Assembly: GCA_949745795.1 (NCBI GenBank)
Contig: CATKAZ010000090.1
Coordinates: 1 to 58,889, forward strand
Source: an uncultured Oscillospiraceae bacterium
Lineage (GTDB): Bacteria; Bacillota; Clostridia; Oscillospirales; Ruminococcaceae
Direction of reading: 5' to 3'
Length of the DNA: 58,889 nt
This document shows, one piece after another, positions 1-8,513 of the stretch. The position numbers and the translations under genes were made by a program. Numbering within the stretch: position 1 is the first letter of the stretch; every line of letters starts with the position of its first letter. The notes under the pieces are model-generated. The model did not search any database. It was not told the DNA's origin and worked only from the letters and a program-made list of their open reading frames with translations.

Positions 1-10
1 CTCCTTTCAG
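1..10 (-). promoter_or_regulatory. Ribosome binding site of the next S10-operon gene
   Basis: On the minus strand these bases read CTGAAAGGAG, directly after the rplB stop codon. This is a good Shine-Dalgarno sequence for a gene starting just outside the left edge. In S10 operons that gene is rpsS, but it is not visible here. Confidence 0.55.
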
Positions 11-11
11 C

Positions 12-845
12 TTACTTGCCGTTTCTGCGTTTTACGATGAACTTATCAGAACGGTTATGCTTCTTACGGGTTTTGTAGCCAAGTGCAGGCTTGCCCCAAG
101 GAGTTACAGGTCCCGGACGTCCGATTGGTGATTTACCTTCACCACCGCCGTGAGGGTGATCGCATGGATTCATTACAGAACCTCTTACTGTAGGTCTGAT
201 ACCCATATGACGTGTTCTTCCGGCTTTACCCAGATTAACGTTTTCATGATCTATATTGCTTACCTGACCGATTGTAGCTTTACAGTTGATCGGTACATTT
301 CTAAGCTCGCCTGAGGGAAGTCTTACGAGAGCATACTTGCCTTCCTTAGCCATAAGCTGAGCCATATTTCCTGCCGAGCGAACCATCTGAGCGCCCTTAC
401 CGGGATAAAGTTCGATAGCGTGAATAAATGTACCAACAGGAATGTTAGCCATTTCAAGTGCATTGCCTGCCTTAATATCAGCTTCAGGACCGGAGCATAC
501 TGTATCTCCTACCTTAAGACCGTTTGGTGCAAGAATATATCTCTTTTCGCCGTCCTCATACTTAACAAGTGCGATAAATGCCGAACGGTTCGGATCATAT
601 TCCAATGTCATAACAGTAGCGTTCATGTTATCCTTATCACGCTTGAAATCAATTATACGATACTTTCTTCTTGAGCCGCCGCCTCTGTGGCGAACAGTTA
701 TTCTTCCGTAGCTGTTTCTGCCCGACTTCTTCTTGAGAGGTTCAAGCAGGCTTTTCTCCGGAGCAACCTTTGACAATTCCGAATAGTCTGTACAGGTCAT
801 CTGACGACGTGAAGGAGTTGTCGGTTTATAGGTTTTTATAGCCAT
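12..845 (-). CDS. rplB: Ribosomal protein L2
   Basis: Large-subunit protein L2 (277 aa) binds 23S rRNA and is needed for subunit association and the peptidyl transferase centre. The N-terminus [14 protein letters not shown], the internal [11 protein letters not shown] segment and the C-terminal basic GHKT-like tail with the conserved histidine-rich GGGEGKSP region identify it. The ATG at 845 is chosen because AAGGAG lies 8 nt upstream; an in-frame GTG three codons earlier overlaps that ribosome binding site and cannot use it. It follows rplW by 69 nt in the S10 operon order. Confidence 0.97.
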   Translation of the reverse strand: MAIKTYKPTTPSRRQMTCTDYSELSKVAPEKSLLEPLKKKSGRNSYGRITVRHRGGGSRRKYRIIDFKRDKDNMNATVMTLEYDPNRSAFIALVKYEDGEKRYILAPNGLKVGDTVCSGPEADIKAGNALEMANIPVGTFIHAIELYPGKGAQMVRSAGNMAQLMAKEGKYALVRLPSGELRNVPINCKATIGQVSNIDHENVNLGKAGRTRHMGIRPTVRGSVMNPCDHPHGGGEGKSPIGRPGPVTPWGKPALGYKTRKKHNRSDKFIVKRRNGK

Positions 846-914
846 TGTTTTCACTCCTTAAATGCGTTGTTTGCGGGAGCATCACTCCCATACCGTTTGA
901 TTCTGTATCAGCTA

Positions 915-1226
915 TTAATACAGACCGTCAAAGAACTCGATTGATGACTTAGTTTTCTTGTCATCAGGTTCCTGATTTATAGTAACGATAGCCTTTTTCC
1001 AGTCAGCCTTCTTGCCTTCAAATCTGCCGACACGTCTTGTGCGTCCCTTGCAGTTCATTGTGTTAACCTTAGTAACCTCAACGCTGAAAAGCTGTTCAAC
1101 TGCCTTTGCTATCTCAACTTTATTAGCATCCTTAGCAACCTTGAAAGTATACTTTCCCGAAGGAAGCATGTCGATACTTCTTTCACTAATTACCGGCTTG
1201 AGGATGATATCCTGTGGTGCTTTCAT
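915..1226 (-). CDS. rplW: Ribosomal protein L23
   Basis: L23 (103 aa) sits at the exit of the ribosomal tunnel and is the docking site for trigger factor and SRP. The start [17 protein letters not shown] and the motif GRTRRVGRFEGKK are typical. The ATG overlaps the rplD stop by one base (TAATG), with a GGAGG inside the end of rplD, so translation of the two is probably coupled. Length is normal for bacterial L23. Confidence 0.97.
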   Translation of the reverse strand: MKAPQDIILKPVISERSIDMLPSGKYTFKVAKDANKVEIAKAVEQLFSVEVTKVNTMNCKGRTRRVGRFEGKKADWKKAIVTINQEPDDKKTKSSIEFFDGLY

Positions 1227-1849
1227 TATGCGTACACCTCCTCAATTTTTCCGACAGCATTCTTAACAACGATGAACTTGTCATGATTTAGAATGTCATA
1301 TACATTTAATGTATTAACTGCTGCTGTCTTAACTCCCGGGATGTTTGCAGCGCTCTTTACTACCTTCTTGTCTGCTTCGGCGGTAACGATAAGAGCCTTA
1401 CCGTCAACATTAAGAGCCTTTAGCATGCTTACGATAGTCTTTGTCTTGAAACCATCCATATTGAGAGCGTCTATAACGATCAGATTTTCATTCTGAACCT
1501 TTGAAGATAAAGCTGACTTCATAGCAAGTCTTCTTACCTTCTTATTAAGTGTATAACTGTAATCTCTTGGCTTAGGACCTAAAGCAACACCGCCGTGTGT
1601 CCACTGAGGAGCACGGATCGAGCCTTGTCTTGCATGACCTGTTCCCTTCTGTCTCCATGGCTTTCTGCCGCCGCCGCGAACTTCTGTACGTGTCAGTGTG
1701 GACTGTGTGCCCTGACGCTGATTTGCAAGATAATTCACAACCATTGCATGCATTACAGCTTCGTTTGGTTCTATACCGAATACAGCATCGGAAATTTCTG
1801 TTTCTGAAACCTGATTTCCTGCCATATCATAAACTGAAACCTTTGACAT
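1226..1849 (-). CDS. rplD: Ribosomal protein L4
   Basis: L4 (207 aa) lines the peptide exit tunnel. The tunnel-loop signature [19 protein letters not shown] and the following [18 protein letters not shown] are visible around residues 60-95. In E. coli L4 is also the translational and transcriptional repressor of the S10 operon. Whether it acts on the long leader upstream of rpsJ here is an inference. ATG at 1849 follows AAGGAGG at good spacing, 17 bp after the rplC stop. Confidence 0.97.
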   Translation of the reverse strand: MSKVSVYDMAGNQVSETEISDAVFGIEPNEAVMHAMVVNYLANQRQGTQSTLTRTEVRGGGRKPWRQKGTGHARQGSIRAPQWTHGGVALGPKPRDYSYTLNKKVRRLAMKSALSSKVQNENLIVIDALNMDGFKTKTIVSMLKALNVDGKALIVTAEADKKVVKSAANIPGVKTAAVNTLNVYDILNHDKFIVVKNAVGKIEEVYA

Positions 1850-1866
1850 ATATGCTTCCTCCTTCC

Positions 1867-2499
1867 TTAAGCCTTAACACTGTCTACGATGGATACGATT
1901 CCGCCCTTAGGACCCGGAACTGCACCCTTAAGTGCGATAAGATTATTTTCGGCGTCAATTTTAACTACTTCCAGATTCTGTACAGTAACCTTTTCGTTAC
2001 CCATCTGACCAGGCATTCCCTTACCCTTGAAGATTCTCGAAGGTGAAGAACATGCGCCCATTGAACCTGCGTGTCTGTGTACAGGACCTGTACCGTGTGT
2101 TTCCTTGAGTCTTGAGTTGTTGTGACGCTTAACTGTACCCTGGAAACCCTTACCCTTGCTTGTACCGCTGACATCAACCATGTCGCCTACAGCAAATGTA
2201 TCAGCCTTAAGAATATCGCCTACATTAACCGAAGCGCAGTCTTCAAGTCTGAATTCCTTAAGTTCCTTCTTGCAGGCAACGTCTGCCTTGTCGAAGTGAC
2301 CCTTCATCGGCTTGTTAACTCTTGTAACCTTAACGTCGCCGTAGCCCAGCTGAACAGCTTCATAACCGTCGTTTTCGGCAGTTTTCTTCTGAACAACAAC
2401 ACACGGGCCGGCTTCAACTACTGTTACAGGAATAACTTTTCCTGATTCATCGAAAATCTGTGTCATACCGATTTTCTTGCCGATAATACCTTTTTTCAT
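1867..2499 (-). CDS. rplC: Ribosomal protein L3
   Basis: L3 (210 aa) is an early-assembling 50S protein whose extension reaches the peptidyl transferase centre. The N-terminus [20 protein letters not shown], the [16 protein letters not shown] motif and the [20 protein letters not shown] region match the family. ATG at 2499 follows AGGAGG. The gene is second in the operon after rpsJ, with a 117-nt gap that contains no obvious gene. Confidence 0.97.
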   Translation of the reverse strand: MKKGIIGKKIGMTQIFDESGKVIPVTVVEAGPCVVVQKKTAENDGYEAVQLGYGDVKVTRVNKPMKGHFDKADVACKKELKEFRLEDCASVNVGDILKADTFAVGDMVDVSGTSKGKGFQGTVKRHNNSRLKETHGTGPVHRHAGSMGACSSPSRIFKGKGMPGQMGNEKVTVQNLEVVKIDAENNLIALKGAVPGPKGGIVSIVDSVKA

Positions 2500-2616
2500 G
2501 TATATTTTCCTCCTGTTAGGTTATTGGTTGGCCCTTAGCCAACATGACCGACGGATTAAATTCCGTCAACATTCCGCAGTGGATTTTCTGCGGAATCAGG
2601 GGCTTCAAAGCTTTAA

Positions 2617-2931
2617 TTACTTAAGCTCCATTACGATGTCCACGCCTGCCGGAACTTCCAGCTTCTGAAGAGCGTCCGTAGTTTTAGCAGTTGGTCTGAT
2701 TACATCAATGAGTCTCTTGTGAGTTCTCATTTCAAACTGCTCACGGCTGTCCTTATACTTGTGAACGGCTCTGAGGATTGTGATAACCTCTTTGTTAGTA
2801 GGTAGCGGAATCGGTCCGGAAACTCTGGCGCCGCTTCTCTTTGCCGCTTCCACAATCTTTGCAGCTGCTGCGTCCACTGTTGCGTGTTCATAACCCTTGA
2901 TCTTGATTCTGATCTTTTCGTTGACTGCCAC
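2617..2931 (-). CDS. rpsJ: Ribosomal protein S10 (NusE)
   Basis: S10 (104 aa) is a 30S protein that doubles as NusE in transcription antitermination. The sequence [19 protein letters not shown] and the central [17 protein letters not shown] motif are diagnostic. The start is GTG at 2931, preceded by AAGGAGG. It is the first gene of the S10 operon and sits behind a leader of about 290 nt. Confidence 0.97.
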   Translation of the reverse strand: MAVNEKIRIKIKGYEHATVDAAAAKIVEAAKRSGARVSGPIPLPTNKEVITILRAVHKYKDSREQFEMRTHKRLIDVIRPTAKTTDALQKLEVPAGVDIVMELK

Positions 2932-3222
2932 TTTTTTCGCCTCCTTAAGGTATTATTTTTGGGGGCCGGATTTGAAATACTACACGTTCCCGTGTGTTTC
3001 CTGTCTATAACAATAAAAAATCCCGAATTTCTCTATTCAAGAATTCGGGTTACTGTCATCAGGACACAATTACAGACTTCAAGCTTTTTATAAAAGCTCA
3101 AAACGTCACTAACTGTGCTCGGTATTTCAGTCGCCCGGTTTAAAATCGGACATACTCCACGGAAATTACCCGACATACCGCCGGCAACCTTCCGCTTCAT
3201 CGCATATCTGTTGCAATCACGC
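2932..3222 (-). promoter_or_regulatory. Long structured 5' leader of the S10 operon
   Basis: Between the rpsJ promoter and its ribosome binding site lie about 290 untranslated nt with no convincing ORF. A 5-bp GCAAC/GTTGC pairing (3184-3188 with 3210-3214) opens the leader, and an intrinsic terminator lies inside it. The arrangement suggests attenuation of ribosomal-protein synthesis. I do not recognise a named leader family with certainty. Confidence 0.6.
3014..3049 (-). terminator. Intrinsic terminator or attenuator inside the S10 leader
   Basis: On the minus strand CCCGAATT pairs with AATTCGGG across a 12-nt loop and is followed by ATTTTTT. It lies about 170 nt downstream of the predicted start site and 80 nt before rpsJ, so it would stop rpsJ transcription unless bypassed. 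It cannot be the end of an upstream gene because the promoter lies before it. Confidence 0.75.
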
Positions 3223-3228
3223 TAGATA

Positions 3229-3257
3229 ATTATAGCACAGATACACTTTTTTAGCAA
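3229..3257 (-). promoter_or_regulatory. Sigma-A promoter of the S10 operon
   Basis: On the minus strand TTGCTA is separated by 17 nt from a perfect TATAAT, with a TG one base before the -10 element (extended -10). This is a strong vegetative promoter, as expected for a ribosomal operon. Confidence 0.85.
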
Positions 3258-3307
3258 CATTTTGAGCCAAAATATTTTGTAAATTTTTTATTAATTAGTT
3301 ATATATT

Positions 3308-4624
3308 TTATATAAAATCATCGGGATTCAGAAATCCTCCGTCAAACCTTACTTCAAAATGACAGTGATTTCCCGTTGAATCTCCGGTAGTTCCCACTGC
3401 GGCGATCAAATCCCCCTGCGATACTGTGTCCCCGGGACTTACAAATACCTCGCTTGCATGACCGTAAAGAGTTATATAACCGTTTCCGTGATCTATCATA
3501 ACAAAGTTTCCGTATCCGCCGTCATTCCAGCCGGCTTCAATTACCGTTCCTCCATCGGCTGCATAAATATCCGTACCCGACGGAGCGGCAATGTCCATTC
3601 CTTTATGATTTCTGTCACTCATAAAAGGATCGCTTATATATCCGCCGTTTACAGGCCAGATAAACTCTCCGGAAAAAATATCATCTGTTTCCGGTACGCT
3701 TTCAGTATAAAGCGACTCTGTTTCATCAGCAGAAATTTCATCTGAACCTGTTTCTTCGGCATAATCTTCGGCAGAAGGAAGCTCCACTGTTTCGGAATCC
3801 TTTAATTTTCTTGAAACTTCCGTTCCGTCCACATAAGTCACTTCATATGTGCTAAGTTTTTTTCCTCTGATTCCTTCGGAAACAAGTTCTGAATTCTCAT
3901 TATATTCATAGGTTTCCAGTTCAATTATTTCCTCTTCCTGTTCTTCGCAAATATATTTTACAGGCAGTACTGAAACAGTTTCTTTTATTTTAATTGATTC
4001 ACCGTCTTCAATTTTTTCAATTTCCGGATTAAGCTCCTTAACCTCGTCAATACTCATATCAAAGTCTTCTGCAATTTTTTCGCAGGTATCTTCTTCTTCG
4101 GCAGTGTATTCGGAAACCACATTCTTTTCACCCGTAAGAAAATCCTTCATATCTGATTCATCGACAAGTGCTTCGGAACGGTAAACGCCTTGTTTAAGAT
4201 CGGGCTGTACGGCATAATCCGCCTCGATTATATTTTCGTCTTTACGGTATTCATTCAGGATAGTTTCCAGCTGAGTTTCGATACTGTCCTTATCCACCAC
4301 AGCTCCGATAAATTCATCATCAATATAAACTCCGCAGGCCTCAACCAATTCCGCACCGGAATTTGCAGTGCCAACCGGAACAGAGTCGGATGCCGGCAGT
4401 CCTATTTCCGCATAACCATTAATACCGTTTATCAATCCTTTAGACGAAAAAACCATAGCTGCTTCCGGATCTCTATCATATACAACCGGTTTGCCATACT
4501 GAAACTCTGCCGCCCAACATACCGTACCCGCAAGAAAAATCATTGTGAGAACCGGCGCTGCACAGTTCATTATCATTGAATAAATACGTTTTCTTCTATT
4601 GCTGCAAAGATGTTTCTGACTCAT
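3308..4624 (-). CDS. LysM-G5-M23 peptidoglycan hydrolase
   Basis: Predicted exported murein endopeptidase of 438 aa. A basic N-terminus precedes a hydrophobic segment ending in CWA (residues about 15-40: signal peptide or anchor). Then come a LysM-like motif (SEYTAEEEDTCEKIAEDF, near residue 175), a G5-like domain (near 225-300) and a C-terminal M23 domain with zinc-ligand signatures HKGMDIAAP and HCHFEV plus YGHAS. The ATG at 4624 is chosen because AAAGGAG lies 8 nt upstream; the longer reading frame would place that site inside the gene. It would cut cross-bridges in the cell wall, consistent with the WalR-like box upstream. Confidence 0.9.
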   Translation of the reverse strand: MSQKHLCSNRRKRIYSMIMNCAAPVLTMIFLAGTVCWAAEFQYGKPVVYDRDPEAAMVFSSKGLINGINGYAEIGLPASDSVPVGTANSGAELVEACGVYIDDEFIGAVVDKDSIETQLETILNEYRKDENIIEADYAVQPDLKQGVYRSEALVDESDMKDFLTGEKNVVSEYTAEEEDTCEKIAEDFDMSIDEVKELNPEIEKIEDGESIKIKETVSVLPVKYICEEQEEEIIELETYEYNENSELVSEGIRGKKLSTYEVTYVDGTEVSRKLKDSETVELPSAEDYAEETGSDEISADETESLYTESVPETDDIFSGEFIWPVNGGYISDPFMSDRNHKGMDIAAPSGTDIYAADGGTVIEAGWNDGGYGNFVMIDHGNGYITLYGHASEVFVSPGDTVSQGDLIAAVGTTGDSTGNHCHFEVRFDGGFLNPDDFI

Positions 4625-4647
4625 TGTAAAAACTCCTTTCATTTCTG

Positions 4648-4671
4648 CCCCTGAGCATTATGTTTCAGGGG
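4648..4671 (-). other. Perfect hairpin in the 5' leader of the M23 gene
   Basis: CCCCTGA and TCAGGGG form a perfect 7-bp stem with a 10-nt loop, 24 nt upstream of the start codon and just before the ribosome binding site. It has no T-run on the minus strand, so it is not a terminator for this gene. It could stabilise the mRNA or affect ribosome access. Confidence 0.55.
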
Positions 4672-4673
4672 AC

Positions 4674-4751
4674 ATTGTAACAAATGATTACAATTGTTAC
4701 AAATCAGTTACATCATGGAGTTTATTATAACAAGTTCACAATAAAACGCAA
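4674..4751 (-). promoter_or_regulatory. Two candidate promoters of the M23 gene
   Basis: On the minus strand the upstream candidate is TTGCGT, 16 nt, TATAAT (4751 to 4724). The downstream candidate is TTGTAA, 17 nt, TACAAT (4702 to 4674) with a TG before the -10. The second one has its -35 inside the WalR-like repeat. Which one is used cannot be decided from sequence. Confidence 0.55.
4696..4712 (-). promoter_or_regulatory. WalR (YycF)-like binding box
   Basis: On the minus strand TGTAAC is repeated after exactly 5 nt (TGTAAC-TGATT-TGTAAC), matching the established WalR consensus TGTWAH-N5-TGTWAH. It overlaps the -35 of the downstream candidate promoter of a wall hydrolase, the usual type of WalR target. 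Confidence 0.6.
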
Positions 4752-4805
4752 GTCTTTTTGTATAAATCTTCCAAATAGCGACAATTATTTGTAAGACTGC
4801 ACAAG

Positions 4806-5288
4806 TTAAAGTTCGTTTTTTTGTTGTATGTGCCAAGAATAACTCAGCATTTCGACAGTATAATTTTCCAAAGCTTTAAGCAGAGGCAGTACGTCTTTTT
4901 TAGCCTTTGGCAGACTATGTTCTTTATAATTTCCGCATTCTTCCTCTGAACAGCCCGGAATTCTGTCATCAAACTCCGAAATGAACTTATATGCGTCACG
5001 AACCAATTTAATCGCAGCTTCATGACTCATTCCCCTTGTCAGCAGGTAAAAGCCTGTCCGACAGCCCATAGGTCCGACATAAATAATACCCTTGCCGAAT
5101 TCGGAATTTCTTGCGAATGTGGCAAAAAGATGTTCAATGGTATGCATCGACGGTGTTTCAAGATATGTTCCGCCGTTAGGTTTTACCATTCTTATGTCGT
5201 ATGTAACAATATCCCCATCAACACGTGAAATATACATACCCACGTCAATTTTTCTGTGATCAACCTGAAAGCTTGCTATTCTTTCCAT
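4806..5288 (-). CDS. luxS: S-ribosylhomocysteine lyase
   Basis: LuxS (160 aa) cleaves S-ribosylhomocysteine to homocysteine and DPD, the precursor of autoinducer-2, in the activated methyl cycle. Metal ligands H49 and H53 (HTIEH) and C118 (ECGN), and the catalytic C76 (PMGCRTG), are all present. Length is typical. It starts 3 nt after the stop of the upstream pseudouridine synthase, so the two are very probably cotranscribed. No pfs gene is in the window. Confidence 0.95.
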   Translation of the reverse strand: MERIASFQVDHRKIDVGMYISRVDGDIVTYDIRMVKPNGGTYLETPSMHTIEHLFATFARNSEFGKGIIYVGPMGCRTGFYLLTRGMSHEAAIKLVRDAYKFISEFDDRIPGCSEEECGNYKEHSLPKAKKDVLPLLKALENYTVEMLSYSWHIQQKNEL

Positions 5289-5291
5289 TTT

Positions 5292-6140
5292 TTAACCTTC
5301 CTTATTAATTATTTTTTGTATATCTTCTCTTAGAGGTGAGCCTACAGTTATTTCTTCTCCGGTCAGCGGCTCTATAAAGCTGAGACTTCCGCAGTGCAGG
5401 GCCTGACAGTCTATATCTGCGGTACTTCCTCCGTATAAATCATCTCCTGCCAGGGGATGCCCTATATAAGCAAAATGTACTCTTATCTGATGAGTCCTGC
5501 CGGTTTCAAGATCAATTTTCAGCAAGGAATATTTTATTCCTGCTTTTATTGCTTTATAGTGGGTAACCGCCCTCTGACCGTCCTCACTCACAATTCTTTT
5601 TATTATAGATTCCTTTTCCCTTGCAATAGGAGCGTCAATAGTTCCCCCGCCGTCAATATATCCTGTTACGGCGGCATAATAAACCTTTCTTATACTGTTT
5701 TGCAGAGCCGCTGCCGCAAATGCATTTTTTGCGGCAATGCAAAGACCGGAAGTATCTCTGTCCAATCGGTTAATCGGACGAAAAGTAACGTCAGGATATT
5801 TTGCCGCAAAAAAATTTCCCAAAGTATCTCCCTGATGCTTTATAGAAGGATGCACAGGCATTCCTACCGGCTTATCAAATACAGCCAGATTTTCATTTTC
5901 AAAAGCTATAGGCACATTAAGCCCGGGATTCGGTTCCAGTATTTTAGTATCCTCAAATTGAAGAACAATAGTATCTCCCGCCTCTACGATATCTATAGTA
6001 CGGATAAGACTTCCGTTTCTTGTGATACCGTTTTCAGTACGTTTAAGACGGGAAATAAGTCTTTTTGACACACCGGCATCCTTTATAAGAAAATCCGCAA
6101 GCTTTGCCTGTCTTGAAACTTCAAGTACTATCTTTCCCAA
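5292..6140 (-). CDS. RluA-family RNA pseudouridine synthase
   Basis: Predicted 23S rRNA or tRNA uridine isomerase of about 282 aa. An N-terminal S4-like RNA-binding part (LADFLIKDAGVSKRLISRL) precedes the catalytic domain with the RluA signature INRLDRDTSGL containing the catalytic Asp, followed by GRTHQIRVH. A TTG start at 6140 is chosen because AAGGAGG lies 6 nt upstream; the ATG ten codons earlier has no such site. It overlaps the end of the upstream membrane-protein gene by 20 nt. Exact RNA target (RluC, RluD or other) cannot be assigned. Confidence 0.88.
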   Translation of the reverse strand: MGKIVLEVSRQAKLADFLIKDAGVSKRLISRLKRTENGITRNGSLIRTIDIVEAGDTIVLQFEDTKILEPNPGLNVPIAFENENLAVFDKPVGMPVHPSIKHQGDTLGNFFAAKYPDVTFRPINRLDRDTSGLCIAAKNAFAAAALQNSIRKVYYAAVTGYIDGGGTIDAPIAREKESIIKRIVSEDGQRAVTHYKAIKAGIKYSLLKIDLETGRTHQIRVHFAYIGHPLAGDDLYGGSTADIDCQALHCGSLSFIEPLTGEEITVGSPLREDIQKIINKEG

Positions 6141-6906
6141 TACTTTCCTCCTTAAGACGTTCTTCGGCAAAAACCGACACCGACATAACAGCTTTCGGCA
6201 GTATAAACGGAATTGTTACAATCGGAATCATTGCAGGAATATACGCAAGTATCAATTTAAGAAAATCCAGCTTCACACCGTACATTTTTTTACGGGACAT
6301 ATTCATGACTTTAAAAGTACCGTTATCCGGATGCTTTATAAAAATAAACGGAGCCAAAATAAAAGTCAGCAGACATTTCAGATAAAGTCCCAGAAGAAAC
6401 ACGCCTGCCATAAACAATTGTAAAACCGCAAACAATGCCGCAGCCTGGTTACTATAATCCGGAACTGCATAAAATAGCTTATATGCAAACATCCAGCAGA
6501 ACCCGGACGGTAAAAGTGATACCATACTCAATATCCACATAACTCCATATAAAAGCGCTGCTCTCATATTAAGCTTAAATCCGGTATACAGCTTGAGTAT
6601 ACTCCTGTTATCACCTCCGGAGGCAGCCTGATAAAACCACCATAACCCGCCTGTAATAAGGGGAGACATAACAATAAAACACAAAACATATCTTATTATT
6701 TTTACAGCCATTTCCGAAATATCCGAGCTTTTAAACAATCCGAAAACATCTGCATTATTATTGTATAAAATAAACCCTGCTCCGGCGATGTCAAAAGCTT
6801 TAAATATAAGATAAACAACAATGCATACCGATACAACAAAAAAGCCTTCTCCGTATCGTCCATGTAAAAGTTCCTTTGCTTTATGCCTGTAAACTGTAGT
6901 TTTCAT
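6121..6906 (-). CDS. Integral membrane protein of unknown function
   Basis: 261 aa with about five or six hydrophobic segments, a basic N-terminus (KTTVYRHKAKELL) and a cytoplasmic loop rich in basic residues. The general pattern resembles DUF975-type membrane proteins of Firmicutes, which lack a firm function; this is a resemblance only. It is the first gene of a likely unit with the pseudouridine synthase and luxS. Confidence 0.7.
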   Translation of the reverse strand: MKTTVYRHKAKELLHGRYGEGFFVVSVCIVVYLIFKAFDIAGAGFILYNNNADVFGLFKSSDISEMAVKIIRYVLCFIVMSPLITGGLWWFYQAASGGDNRSILKLYTGFKLNMRAALLYGVMWILSMVSLLPSGFCWMFAYKLFYAVPDYSNQAAALFAVLQLFMAGVFLLGLYLKCLLTFILAPFIFIKHPDNGTFKVMNMSRKKMYGVKLDFLKLILAYIPAMIPIVTIPFILPKAVMSVSVFAEERLKEESIGKDST

Positions 6907-6969
6907 AAATATCAGTCTCCATTCAGCCGTATATACGGATAATTATGTAACAAAGGAATTATATTATAT

Positions 6970-7596
6970 TTATTCTTTATAGTATGGTATTTTCCCCAAT
7001 ATCTCAAATGCCTGAGACTGCTGCCACATTTTTGCAGTCATTAGAATTTCAAAACCTTCTCCCGGCGCACAAGTAAGCTCCTTAGGATCAATTTTAGGCA
7101 GTCCAAACGCCGAAAGAATATTTGTAACCAATCCCGAATGAGTAATCAGCGCACAATGAGTAAGCTCCTCGTTCATCATATCAGTTATGATCTCATGAAG
7201 CCCTTTATAAAGCCTAAGAAGAAGCTCCTCCATACTTTCTCCTCCGGGAGCACGCTTGTCCGGAGTTCCGCCTCTGAGCCATTCCTGATAATCCTCTCTG
7301 TTTATAAGCTCCTGAACGCTTTTTCCGTCAAATTCACCGAAATCAAGCTCCGTCATATTTTCAACTATCTGAAGTTCACGGTAAGGATAAATAATTTCGG
7401 CAGTTTCAACGCACCTTTTCATAGGACTCGAATAAACCCTCTGAACTTTTGGATATTCATACTCGTCCATTTTGCTGACGATCTGACTTACTCCTTTTTT
7501 TGAAAGCGAATAATCGGTACGGCTTCCAAGATAAATTGCCTTATCATTAGCGTCTGTAAGACCGTGCCTTATAATACTGAGTCTGTATCCTTTCAT
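6970..7596 (-). CDS. Histidine phosphatase (phosphoglycerate mutase-like)
   Basis: 208-aa member of the histidine phosphatase superfamily. The catalytic motif LSIIRHGLTDAN with the phospho-accepting histidine is at the N-terminus, the second signature ELDFGEFDG is near residue 85, and the second histidine is in ALITHSG. Substrates in this family range from cobalamin phosphates to sugar phosphates and nothing here fixes the substrate. ATG at 7596 follows GGAG by 6 nt; an upstream in-frame extension has no support. Confidence 0.85.
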   Translation of the reverse strand: MKGYRLSIIRHGLTDANDKAIYLGSRTDYSLSKKGVSQIVSKMDEYEYPKVQRVYSSPMKRCVETAEIIYPYRELQIVENMTELDFGEFDGKSVQELINREDYQEWLRGGTPDKRAPGGESMEELLLRLYKGLHEIITDMMNEELTHCALITHSGLVTNILSAFGLPKIDPKELTCAPGEGFEILMTAKMWQQSQAFEILGKIPYYKE

Positions 7597-7839
7597 TAAA
7601 TACTCCTTTAAATACAAAATGTATAAATTTATTTTAACAAATTCTAAACCGATTTCATGGTTATTATGCACTAAAATCACACTGTAAATTCGCCATCTAC
7701 ATATATTTTACAAAATATAGCATGGTTCAGCATAAAAAATTTTATAATTCTGCTCTTTACTTTTTTATACGGATTGTTATATAATTTTAATACAGTATTA
7801 ATCAGATCCTGTCAATCCAAAAAGAAAAGAGGTGTCAGA

Positions 7840-8457
7840 ATGAATACTGAATTTCCGAGAATTATGACGCTCCGAAGAAAAGAACGTAAAATCAGCCAGA
7901 AACAAGCAGCAGCGGATTTGGGAATTTCACAGGCTCTCCTTTCCCATTACGAGAAAGGGATCAGAGAATGCGGTCTGGACTTTCTTGTAAAAGCCGCCGA
8001 TTACTATAACGTGTCCTGCGATTATCTTCTCGGACGTACTGCATCGCCAAATGAAAATTTAGCATCATCAGACAAGAATAAAAATATCTGCGACGATATA
8101 AATATGATATCCGATTCAGCAGACATTTTACTGTCCCTTTGCGGTTCTTCGGGAAACAAATCCCTGGAAAATGACGCTGTTTCTTACATAATGTTAAATT
8201 TATATAAGCTGTTCCGTATGCTCTATAATTCAAACGATGAAAATAACTCACTGTTTTTTAAAATACCGGAGTTGCCTGCCGAGGATCTAACTGATTCAGT
8301 AATAATGAAGATGTGTGCGTCCATAAAATTAAAGAGCAAAGAAAATTTAAACAAAAGCATAACGACCGACAGCCTTTCAGAAGAATATGCCCAAACGCCG
8401 TCGCTCATGAAACTGATTAAATCAAGCGAAGATAAAATATCCGAACATTACGGATAA
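7840..8457 (+). CDS. XRE-family transcriptional regulator
   Basis: 205-aa DNA-binding protein. An HTH_3 domain occupies about residues 5-65 (RRKERKISQKQAAADLGISQALLSHYEKG, given here as one helix-turn-helix; the shorter key motif is SQKQAAADLGIS), followed by DYYNVSCDYLLGR, the usual end of the domain. The C-terminal 140 residues show no recognised domain. ATG at 7840 is chosen for the GAGG upstream. It faces the apbE-Rnf operon in the same direction, but a terminator separates them. Confidence 0.87.
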   Translation: MNTEFPRIMTLRRKERKISQKQAAADLGISQALLSHYEKGIRECGLDFLVKAADYYNVSCDYLLGRTASPNENLASSDKNKNICDDINMISDSADILLSLCGSSGNKSLENDAVSYIMLNLYKLFRMLYNSNDENNSLFFKIPELPAEDLTDSVIMKMCASIKLKSKENLNKSITTDSLSEEYAQTPSLMKLIKSSEDKISEHYG

Positions 8458-8476
8458 AAACCGTAATATTTTTATT
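8447..8476 (+). terminator. Terminator of the XRE gene
   Basis: ATTACGG and CCGTAAT pair across a 7-nt loop and are followed by ATTTTTATT. The stop codon of the XRE gene lies in the loop, so the hairpin overlaps the coding end. Confidence 0.65.
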
Positions 8477-8513
8477 ATAGCATTTTTTAATTTAAATTAA
8501 AAGAGGGTTTTTT

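Noticed and set aside
1597..2046. 149-aa plus-strand open frame across rplD and rplC
   Set aside because: Shadow of two certain ribosomal genes; no family resemblance.
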